This document shows, in pieces, positions 20,801 through 26,600 of a DNA stretch of 64,000 nt. The DNA comes from Streptomyces tirandamycinicus (lineage in GTDB: Bacteria > Actinomycetota > Actinomycetes > Streptomycetales > Streptomycetaceae). The notes beneath the pieces were generated by a model. It worked only from the letters and a program-made list of their open reading frames with translations, was not told the origin of the DNA and ran no database searches. The first letter of the stretch is position 1, and every line of letters starts with the position of its first letter. The stretch covers positions 6,492,531-6,556,530 of the forward strand of contig NZ_CP029188.1 of assembly GCF_003097515.1 (NCBI RefSeq). Reading direction: 5' to 3'. The position numbers and the translations under genes were made by a program.

Positions 20801-23589
20801 GCCGGGACCGGGGCGGGCGCCGCCGTGGTGTCCGGTACGTCGATCCAGTAGCGCTGGTGCTGGAAGGGATAGGTGGGGAGGTCGGTGGCGTGGTTGCCGC
20901 CGGTGATGGGCCAGTTGACGGGGTGGCCGTGGGTGTGGAGGTGTGCTGCTGAGGTGAGGAGGCGGGTGAGGGTGCCTTCGCCTCGGCGGAGGGTGCCGGT
21001 GATCGTCTGGGCGCCTTCGGTTTCCTCGATGCTGTAGGTGAGGACGGGGTGGGCGCTGGACTCGATGTAGGTGGTGTGGCCGGACTCGGTGAGCTGCTGG
21101 ATGGCGGTGTGGAAGTGGACGGTCTGGCGGAGGTTTCGGTACCAGTAGCCGGCGTCGAGCGTCTCGGTGTTCAGGAAGCCGGGGTCGACGGTGGAGAAGA
21201 AGGGGATGTCGGCCGGGTGGGGCTGGATTCCCGCGAGCGCATCGGCCAGTTGGGCTTTGATGGTTTCGACGTGTGCGGAGTGTGAGGCGTAGTCGACGGG
21301 GATGAGCCGGGCCCGTACGTCCTGCTCCTGGAGTTGGGCTACGAGGGCTTCGACGGCGTCCTTGTCGCCCGAAATGACGGTGGTGGTGGGGCCGTTGGCG
21401 GCGGCGATGCCCACACCGGTGGTCAGGATTTCCTCGACCGCCTGGACAGGCTGGGGGATGGAGGCCATGGCGCCCCGGCCGGCGAGGTGTTCGCCGATGA
21501 TCCGTGCGCGTACGGCGACGACCTTGGCCGCGTCCTCCAGGGTGAGGGCGCCTGCCACAGCGGCGGCGGCGATCTCGCCCTGGGAGTGGCCGACGACCGC
21601 GTCAGGACGGACACCGAGTTCCTGCCAGGCGGCGGCGAGGGACACCATGACGGCCCAGGTGACGGGCTGGATGACGTTGACCCGGTCCAAGTCGGTGCCG
21701 GAGCGCAGTACCTCGGTCAGCGACCAGTCGACGTAAGGCGCGAGTGCCTCCTCGCAGCGGGCGATGGACTCCGCGAACACAGGCATGGAGTCGAGGAGGT
21801 CGGCACCCATACCGGCCCACTGCGTCCCCTGCCCCGGGAACACCAACACGGTCCTCCCGGTCTCGTCCGGCGCGACGCCCTGGACGACGTGCGGCGAGGG
21901 TTCGCCATGGGCGAGGGCGTCGAGGGCCTTGAGGAGTTCGCCGGTGCTGCCGCCCAGGGCGACCGCGCGGTGCTCGAACGCGGAGCGGGTCGTGGCCAGC
22001 GCGTGGGCGACCGCCGCGGTGTCCAGGTCCGGCCGCTGCTCGACGTATTCACGCAGCTGTCGTGCCTGAGCGCGCAACGCCTCCGCGGTCCGGGCGGAGA
22101 TCACCCACGGGACGACGCCCGCCGGTGTGGCGTCGTCCCGGTCCTCGTTCTCCTCGTCCGCCTCGACGGGCGGAGCCTCCTCCAGTACGGCATGGGCGTT
22201 GGTGCCGCTGATGCCGAAGGAGGAGATGCCGACACGGCGCGGCCGGTCGAGCGCCGGCCACCGCACGTCCTCCGTGAGCAGCGAGACGGCCCCGGCCTCC
22301 CAGTCGATACGGGAGGACGGCTCGTCCACGTGCAGGGTGCGGGGCAGCAGGCCCTGGTCGAGGGCCATGACCATCTTGATGATCGAGGCGGCGCCGGCGG
22401 CGGCCTGGGTGTGGCCGATGTTGGACTTCACCGAGCCCAGCCACAGCGGCCGGTCGGCCGGGCGGTCCTGGCCGTACGTGGCGATCAGCGCCTGGGCCTC
22501 GATGGGGTCGCCCAGCTTGGTGCCCGTGCCGTGCGCCTCGACCGCGTCGACCTGGTCGGGCGTCAGACGGGCGGCGGCCAGCGCCTGGCGGATGACCCGC
22601 TCCTGGGAGGGGCCGTTGGGGGCGGTGAGGCCGTTGCTGGCGCCGTCCTGGTTGATGGCGCTGCCGCGGATCACGGAGAGCACCCGGTGCCCGTTGTGGC
22701 GCGCGTCCGACAGCCGCTCCACCAGCAGCATGCCGATGCCCTCGGACAGCGCCGTGCCGTCCGCGCCCGACGCGAAGGCCTTGACGCGGGCGTCCGGCGC
22801 CAGCCCCCGCTGCCGGCTGAACTCGATGAACGAGGCCGGCGAGGACATCACGGAGATGCCCCCGGCCAGCGCCATCGAGCAGTCGCCCTGCCGCAGCGCG
22901 TGGCAGGCCAGATGCAGGGCGACCAGCGACGAGGAGCAGGCCGTGTCGACGGTGACGGCCGGGCCCTCCAGACCGAGGGTGTACGCCACCCGGCCGGACA
23001 CCACGCTCGGCGTGTTGCCGATACCGAGGTGCCCCTCCAGCTCGGCGGGCACCTCGGGCAACCGGTTCGCGTAGTCCTGGTAGTTGCTGCCGACGAAGAC
23101 GCCGGCCTTGCTGCCGCGCAGGGACTGCGGGTCGATGCCGGCCCGTTCGAAGGCCTCCCAGGAGGTCTCAAGCAGCAGGCGCTGCTGCGGGTCCATGGCG
23201 AGGGCCTCGCGCGGCGAGATGCCGAAGAACGCCGGGTCGAAGTCGGCGGCGTCGTACAGGAACCCCCCCTCCCGCACATAGGACGTGCCGGAGCGGTCCG
23301 GGTCGGCGTCGTAGAGCGCCTCCAGGTCCCAGCCGCGGTTGTCGGGGAACGCGGAGATCGCGTCGCGGCCCTCGGCGACGACCTGCCAGAGGTCCTCCGG
23401 GGAACGGACGTCACCCGGGAAACGGCAGCTCATACCGATGATGGCGATCGGCTCGTGGTCCTTGGCCTCGGCCTCGCCCAGCCGACGGCGGGTCTGGCGC
23501 AGGTCGTTGACGACCCGCTTCAGGTAGTCGCGGAGCTTGTCCTCGGTCATGTTCTGGGCAGCGTCGGAGGAACGGGCGGGCTTTGACAT
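8803..23589 (-). CDS. trdAII: Type I modular PKS B: modules 4, 5 and 6, with a duplicated module
   Basis: 4928 residues from ATG 23589 (MSKPARSS...). It opens with a docking coiled coil (TEDKLRDYLKRVVNDLRQTR). Module 4: KS (Cys near 217), AT (GHSQGE near 668, YASH near 774, methylmalonyl), KR (near 1217-1360), ACP (near 1536). Module 5: KS (near 1775, DTGCSSS), AT (methylmalonyl), KR, ACP (near 3085). Module 6: KS (near 3326), AT (methylmalonyl), DH (HAVSGTVLLP near 4072, DAAL near 4235), KR (near 4527-4664) and ACP (near 4832), then a C-terminal docking tail. KR4 and KR5 lack LDD, have Trp eight residues and His three residues before the catalytic Tyr (A2-like fingerprint) and retain Tyr. 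Module 5 is the product of a 4650-bp tandem duplication: its KS-AT copies module 6 and its KR-ACP copies module 4. Without it the protein would be a 3378-residue bimodule. The gene name is inferred from order and architecture. Confidence 0.93.
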   Translation of the reverse strand: MSKPARSSDAAQNMTEDKLRDYLKRVVNDLRQTRRRLGEAEAKDHEPIAIIGMSCRFPGDVRSPEDLWQVVAEGRDAISAFPDNRGWDLEALYDADPDRSGTSYVREGGFLYDAADFDPAFFGISPREALAMDPQQRLLLETSWEAFERAGIDPQSLRGSKAGVFVGSNYQDYANRLPEVPAELEGHLGIGNTPSVVSGRVAYTLGLEGPAVTVDTACSSSLVALHLACHALRQGDCSMALAGGISVMSSPASFIEFSRQRGLAPDARVKAFASGADGTALSEGIGMLLVERLSDARHNGHRVLSVIRGSAINQDGASNGLTAPNGPSQERVIRQALAAARLTPDQVDAVEAHGTGTKLGDPIEAQALIATYGQDRPADRPLWLGSVKSNIGHTQAAAGAASIIKMVMALDQGLLPRTLHVDEPSSRIDWEAGAVSLLTEDVRWPALDRPRRVGISSFGISGTNAHAVLEEAPPVEADEENEDRDDATPAGVVPWVISARTAEALRAQARQLREYVEQRPDLDTAAVAHALATTRSAFEHRAVALGGSTGELLKALDALAHGEPSPHVVQGVAPDETGRTVLVFPGQGTQWAGMGADLLDSMPVFAESIARCEEALAPYVDWSLTEVLRSGTDLDRVNVIQPVTWAVMVSLAAAWQELGVRPDAVVGHSQGEIAAAAVAGALTLEDAAKVVAVRARIIGEHLAGRGAMASIPQPVQAVEEILTTGVGIAAANGPTTTVISGDKDAVEALVAQLQEQDVRARLIPVDYASHSAHVETIKAQLADALAGIQPHPADIPFFSTVDPGFLNTETLDAGYWYRNLRQTVHFHTAIQQLTESGHTTYIESSAHPVLTYSIEETEGAQTITGTLRRGEGTLTRLLTSAAHLHTHGHPVNWPITGGNHATDLPTYPFQHQRYWIDVPDTTAAPAPVPATDIVDTRFWEAVENEDWESLADTLAVPDDASLSTVLPALASWRQERRREATVNDWRYGISWKPVADGGATTRLGGTWLVVFPEGRATDDVVRTAAEGLARHGAQVVPLELNASEAARGTYVDLIGEKLSAQDSPPAGVLSFLALDESPHPMHPAMTAGVAGTLALVQALGDARLEVPVWFGTCGAVAVGASDAVTSPAQAQVWGLGRVVALEQPERWGGLVDLPRELDDRARARLCAVLAGLAGEEQVAVRSSGVFARRLVRNPLDVRTPEQAAPGWRTSGTALVTGGTGALGPHIARWLASNGAEHVVLTSRRGPSAPGMAELATELAAEGVRLTVAACDAADREALAGVLEQLKADGESLRTVVHAAAFIELASLAESGLDEFADVLAAKVAGAAHLDELLGGDDLDAFVLFSSIAGVWGSGDHGAYAAANAYLDALAEQRRARGLKASSIAWGVWNVWDPERLPEGVKPEQLQARGLPFLDPDTAFAAMRQILAHDETFVAVAEVDWERFVPVFTSAGPRPLLAGVPEAQREIEAATSSPGTASGADAPSAPSSPLRDRLEGLAAEERDRVLLELVRDQAASVLGHASGEAVEPGRAFRDLGFDSLTAVELRNRLNTATGLRLPATLVFDYPSPDVLAAHLRDEFFGALPDTAPAGTAAAPPTLPAADDDPIVIIGMGCRFPGGVRSPEELWELLLRGGDVISGLPTDRGWDLDALYDPDPEQRGKSYTRHGGFLYDAADFDPAFFGISPREALAMDPQQRLLLETSWEAFERAGINPQSLRGSRTSVFAGVSYHDYGSRLGETPEEIEGYLGTGNTASIASGRVSYVLGLEGAAVTLDTGCSSSLVALHLAAQSLRQGESTLALAGGVSVMAVPTSFTEFSRQRGLSVDGRCRAFSVDADGMGMSEGVGMLLLERLSDARRNGHRVLAVVRGTAMNQDGASNGLTAPNGPSQQRVIRQALANAGLAPDQVDAVEAHGTGTKLGDPIEAQALIATYGQDRPADRPLWLGSVKSNIGHTQAASGVAGLIKMVMALQHGVLPKTLHVGEPTPKVDWSAGAVDLLTEETAWPSTGQPRRAGVSSFGISGTNTHAVLEQAPDDEPVSVSESPGVVPWVISARTADALRAQARQLREYVEQRPELDTAAVADTLINGRALFEHRAVVLAEAPDAVAAALDALAAGQPHTHLVQGQAKAVGKTVLVFPGQGTQWAGMGAELLDAVPVFAESIARCEEALAPYVDWSLTEVLRSGTDLDRVNVIQPVTWAVMVSLAATWQELGVRPDAVVGHSQGEIAAAAVAGALTLEDAAKVVAVRARIIGEHLAGRGAMASIPQPVQAVEEILTTGVGIAAANGPTTTVISGDKDAVEALVAQLQEQDVRARLIPVDYASHSAHVETIKAQLADALAGIQPHPADIPFFSTVDPGFLNTETLDAGYWYRNLRQTVHFHTAIQQLTESGHTTYIESSAHPVLTYSIEETEGAQTITGTLRRGEGTLTRLLTSAAHLHTHGHPVNWPITGGNHATDLPTYPFQHQRYWIDVPDTTAAPAPVPATDIVDTRFWEAVENEDWESLADTLAVPDDASLSTVLPALASWRQERRREATVNDWRYGISWKPVADGGATTRLGGTWLVVFPEGRATDDVVRTAAEGLARHGAQVVPLELNASEAARGTYVDLIGEKLSAQDSPPAGVLSFLALDESPHPMHPAMTAGVAGTLALVQALGDARLEVPVWFGTCGAVAVGASDAVTSPAQAQVWGLGRVVALEQPERWGGLVDLPRELDDRARARLCAVLAGLAGEEQVAVRSSGVFARRLVRNPLDVRTPEQAAPGWRTSGTALVTGGTGALGPHIARWLASNGAEHVVLTSRRGPSAPGMAELATELAAEGVRLTVAACDAADREALAGVLEQLKADGESLRTVVHAAAFIELASLAESGLDEFADVLAAKVAGAAHLDELLGGDDLDAFVLFSSIAGVWGSGDHGAYAAANAYLDALAEQRRARGLKASSIAWGVWNVWDPERLPEGVKPEQLQARGLPFLDPDTAFAAMRQILAHDETFVAVAEVDWERFVPVFTSAGPRPLLAGVPEAQREIEAATSSPGTASGADAPSAPSSPLRDRLEGLAAEERDRVLLELVRDQAASVLGHASGEAVEPGRAFRDLGFDSLTAVELRNRLNTATGLRLPATLVFDYPSPDVLAAHLRDEFFGALPDTAPAGTAAAPPTLPAADDDPIVIIGMGCRFPGGVRSPEELWELLLRGGDVISGLPTDRGWDLDALYDPDPEQRGKSYTRHGGFLYDAADFDPAFFGISPREALAMDPQQRLLLETSWEAFERAGINPQSLRGSRTSVFAGVSYHDYGSRLGETPEEIEGYLGTGNTASIASGRVSYVLGLEGAAVTLDTGCSSSLVALHLAAQSLRQGESTLALAGGVSVMAVPTSFTEFSRQRGLSVDGRCRAFSVDADGMGMSEGVGMLLLERLSDARRNGHRVLAVVRGTAMNQDGASNGLTAPNGPSQQRVIRQALANAGLAPDQVDAVEAHGTGTKLGDPIEAQALIATYGQDRPADRPLWLGSVKSNIGHTQAASGVAGLIKMVMALQHGVLPKTLHVGEPTPKVDWSAGAVDLLTEETAWPSTGQPRRAGVSSFGISGTNTHAVLEQAPDDEPVSVSESPGVVPWVISARTADALRAQARQLREYVEQRPELDTAAVADTLINGRALFEHRAVVLAEAPDAVAAALDALAAGQPHTHLVQGQAKAVGKTVLVFPGQGTQWAGMGAELLDAVPVFAESIARCEEALAPYVDWSLTEVLRSGTDLDRVNVIQPVTWAVMVSLAATWQELGVRPDAVVGHSQGEIAAAAVAGALTLEDAAKVVAVRARIIGEHLAGRGAMASIPQPVQAVEEILTTGVGIAAANGPTTTAISGDNDAVEALVAQLQEQDVRARLIPVDYASHSAHVETIKAQLADALAGIQPRPADIPFFSTVDPGFLNTETLDAGYWYRNLRQTVHFHTAIQQLTESGHTTYIESSAHPVLTYSIEETEGAQTITGTLRRGEGTLTRLLTSAAHLHTHGHPVNWPIGKGGRHVDLPTYPFQHQRYWINPTPDSRTNLSGAGLAAAGHPLLGAAVELAGTDAHLFTGRLSLQSHPWLADHAVSGTVLLPGTGFLELALQAGHHVGCGTVEELTLEAPLILPERGGLDVQLNVGAPDDSGRREMTLHSRAQEAGSDEPWTRHATGTLTPAAESPRPDADLTAWPPAGAEPVETEGYYDRLAEQGYGYGPAFHGLRAAWRRGDEVFAEVALPEEESAEATGYGIHPALMDAALHALGLGVLAAAGEGRARLPFSWSGVTLHAAGAAALRVRVAPLGDAEDTVSVTVADPAGMPVATAESLVVRPVVTAQLEAAGSSVNDSLFRMDWVPASAGLSPVAARRWAVVGPDPLRVGRTLEETGATVFAADDLDSVATLDVVPDVVVVPYAPQQDGTDKLAARVHEVLYGVLDLVKRWLAEERFADSRLVLLTRNAVVTSPDDTPDLEHAAIWGLIRSAQSEHPDRLVLIDTDHHTPDLPTALTTGEPQIAIRDGKYLVPRLARTTLQPAPESTPAFHPDSTVLITGATGTLAGLLAHHLVTHHHVQNLILLSRRPAHTLATTLDELGAHTTIVTGDVTDPDTLTHTLTHHPITAVIHTAATLHDATLDTLTTHHLDTVLNPKLDGALLLHELTTQHTPHLEAFILFSSAAATFGGPGQAAYAAANTFLDTLAHHRHTHGQPALSLGWGLWEDRSTMTGNLTHTDLHRMTRHGVSGLSAAEGLALFDTACASGEPHLLPIRLDVGALRRRADDDSLPALLRGLAQRRVRRHTAEAGMRRPAELSLAERLARVSGEQRAQALEDLVVAQVAAVLGYASTAAVEPDRAFKDIGFDSLTAVELRNRLNTATGLRLPATLVFDQPTPQAIARFVERKLFPQETAQTAPAPAAAPDSGHETGAIDAIDEMDVDLLINLAFDGDSAGSDAERE
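9357..10352 (-). repeat. KR cassette repeat, copy in module 6
   Basis: Second copy of the block at 4010-5005. DNA outside the block differs (DH linkers, ACP), so the match is a discrete KR exchange rather than general PKS similarity. Confidence 0.85.
11605..16254 (-). repeat. 4650-bp tandem repeat, copy 1
   Basis: Spans (minus-strand order) KR5, ACP5, KS6 and most of AT6. By line-by-line reading it matches 16255-20904 except for a handful of bases near 11925, 12061 and 12079, all in AT6. These change three residues (Val to Ala, Lys to Asn, His to Arg). The unit is 1550 codons and stays in frame. Confidence 0.95.
16255..20904 (-). repeat. 4650-bp tandem repeat, copy 2
   Basis: Spans KR4, ACP4, KS5 and most of AT5 and abuts copy 1 directly. 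Identity continues past its right end into AT4 (20905 to about 21628 matches 16255-16978 and 11605-12328). This AT block is the likely site of the unequal crossover. Confidence 0.95.
20905..21628 (-). repeat. Partial third copy of the repeat (AT4 3' half)
   Basis: About 724 bp of AT4 repeats the start of the 4650-bp unit. Identity breaks around 21630 and is lost by about 21840, where AT4 becomes its own sequence. A closely similar AT block also occurs in module 3 (about 26525-27310). Confidence 0.85.
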
Positions 23590-23689
23590 CAGGTCACGTC
23601 CTAGAACGGCCGGGAAGGGCCAGTGGTCAGGTGGCACGGTGGGGAGAGAGAGGGCGGCGCCGCCGGCGAGGGGCGGAGCGGAGACGGGA

Positions 23690-26600
23690 TCAGAGCTGGC
23701 CCAGCTCCTTGTCGATGAGGTCGAACATCTCGTCGTCGCTGACGGGGTCGAACTCCCCGTCCTCCGCGGGCCCTTCGGCTTCGATCGCGGTGCCGCGGGT
23801 GTCGTCCCACTTCCAGAGCAGGGCCTGCAGCCGCGCCGCGATCTTGCCTCGCGCGTGGTCGTCCAGGGCGGATTCGAGGAACGCGGCCTCCAGCCGCTCC
23901 AACTCCGCCGAGAGAGGCGGTCCGTCCTCCTGCGCCTGCGGTACGAGATCGTCCAGCAGCCGCTGTGCGAGGGCGGCCGGGTTCGGATAGTCGAAGACCA
24001 GGGTCGGCGTCAGCCGCAGCCCGGTCGCCGACCGGAGCCGGTTGCGCAGCTCGACGGAGGTCAGCGAATCGAACCCGAGATCCTTGAAGGCCCGGTTCGC
24101 CCGTACCTCCTCGGGCGAGGCATGCCCGAGCACGGCCGTGACCTGCTCCCGTACGAGATCCAGCAGCATCCGCTCCTGATCGGCCCGGGCCAGCCCGGCC
24201 AGCCGGCCGGCGATCCCGGACGCGGCTTCCTCGGTACGGCCCCCGGACGCGGCCGCCGTACGCCGGACGGCCGAGGTGCGGACGACACCGCGGAACAGGG
24301 GCGCCATGACACCGGCCGCCGCCTGCGCGCGCAGCTCCGCCACATCCAGCCGGGCCGGCACGACCACGGCGTCGCCCAGCGCGGTGGCGGCGTCGAACAG
24401 GGCCAGGCCCTCGTCCGCGGACATCGGCGCCGCACCGACCCGGGACATCCGGGCCAGGTCCACGTCGCTCAGCCGCCCGGCCATACCGCTGCGCTGCTCC
24501 CACAGTCCCCAGGCCAGCGACACGGTGGGCAGTCCGCGCTCGTGCCGGTGGCGAGCGAGGGCGTCGAGGAAGGCGTTGGCCGCCGAGTAGTTGGCCAGCC
24601 CCGCCCCGCCGAGGGTGCCCGACAGGGAGGAGAAGAGCACGAACGCCGACAGGTCCAGATCCTCCGTCAGCGCATGGAGGTTCAGCGCGCCGTCGACCTT
24701 CGGCCGCAGCACCCGGTCGACCCGCTCCGGCGTCAGCGCCTCGGCCACCCCGTCGTCCAGGACGGCCGCGGTGTGCACCACGGCGGTGAGCGGACGCTCC
24801 GGCGGTACGGAGGCCAGCAGCCCGGCCAGCGCCTCCCGGTCGGCGACGTCGCAGGCGGCCACCTCGACCGTGGCACCGAGCCCGGTCAGCTCGGCCACCA
24901 GCTCCGGCATCCCGTCGGCGGCGGCCCCGCGGCGGCTGGTGAGCAGCAGGTTCCGCACCCCGCGCTCGGCCACCAGATGCCGGGCGAGCAGCCGGGCGAG
25001 CCCACCAGAGGCACCGGTCAGCAGGACCGTGCCCTCGGGCGCGAACCCGGACTCCACCTCCTCGGGGCGCTCGGCACGAGCCAGCCGCGGTGCGCCGACC
25101 TCGGTGCCGTGCAGCCGCAGCTGCGGCTCGTCGCCGGCCGCAGCGGCCGCCAGCGTCTCCCAGTCAGGCTCGCCGCCGCCGTCCGTCTCCACCAGCACGA
25201 ACCGGCCCGGATTCTCCACCTGCGCCGACCTGACCAGACCCCAGACCGGTGCACCGGTCAGGCCCTGCCCGGCCAGGATCACCAGCCGCGACGCGGCGAA
25301 CCGGTCGTCGGCCAGCCACGCCTGTACGAGGTCCAGGGCGCGGTGCGTGACCTGGCGTACGGCGTCTGCGGTGCCGGCGTCCGCCGTGGTGCCGTCGGTG
25401 GTGTCCGGGAAGGGGGCGAAGACCAGCTCGGGGACGGGCGCGGCTGCGGCGGCGAGGCTGCCGAGGTCGTCGTACACATCCATGGTGCTGTCACCACTGC
25501 CGCTGCCGACGACGGCCCAGCGTCCGGCCGACGCGCCGGACCGCGACACCGCGACCGGCGCCCACTCCACCCGGAACAGCGAGTCGCCCCGCGCCTCCCG
25601 CGCTCCAGCCAGCTGCTCGGTGCCGACCTGCCGCAGCGTCAGTACGTCGACCGAGGCGACAGGACGGCCCACCGAATCGGCCACCGCGACGGACACGGCG
25701 TCCTCACCGGCCAGGGCGATCCGTACCCGGACCGCGTTAGCGCCCTGGGCGTGGAGGGTCACCCCACTCCATGCGAACGGGCGCCGGGTGAGTCCCTCGC
25801 CGGGCTCGGCCAGCAGCACACCCAGCCCCAGCGGCTGGAGCGCCGCGTCGAGCAGCGCCGGGTGAAGGCCGTACTCCTTAGCCTCGGGGGACTCCTCGTC
25901 CGGCAGGGCGACCTCGGCGAAGACCTCGTCACCGCGCCGCCAGGCGGCCCGCAGCCCCTGGAAGGCAGGGCCGTACTCGACACCCTGCGCGGCCAGCCGG
26001 TCGTAGGCGTCCGCCACCGTGATCGCCTCCGCCCCGGCGGGCGGCCAGGCGGCCAGATCGGCATCGGGCTCCGGCGACTGCTGCGCACCGGTGGGAGCCA
26101 CCGTGCCGGTGGCATGCAGCGTCCACGGCTCGTCGTCCCCGGCGTCCTGCGCCCGCGAGTGCAGGTTCAGCTCCCGCCGACCCGAGTCGTCGGTCTCCCC
26201 GAGCCCGAGCTGGATCCGTACGCCACCCTTCTCGGGCAGTACCAGGGATGCCTCCAGGGTGAGTTCCTCCACGGTGCCGCAGCCGACGTGGTGGCCGGCC
26301 TGGAGGGCGAGTTCGAGGAAGCCGGTGCCGGGCAGCAGGACGGTGCCGGACACGGCGTGGTCGGCCAGCCAGGGGTGGCTCTGCAACGACAGCAGCCCGG
26401 TGAACAGGTGCGTGTCCGTGCCCGCCAGCTCAACCGCCGCGCCGAGCAGCGGGTGTCCGGCGATGCCGAGCCCGATGGATTCGGCGTCGACGGACCGCGC
26501 GGCGGCCGACGCGGGCCAGTAACGCTGGTGCTGGAAGGGATAGGTGGGGAGGTCGGTGGCGTGGTTGCCGCCGGTGATGGGCCAGTTGACGGGGTGGCCG

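Noticed and set aside
25730..25745. Possible TTA codon in PKS A module 3
   Set aside because: Codons are GCT AAC; out of frame.
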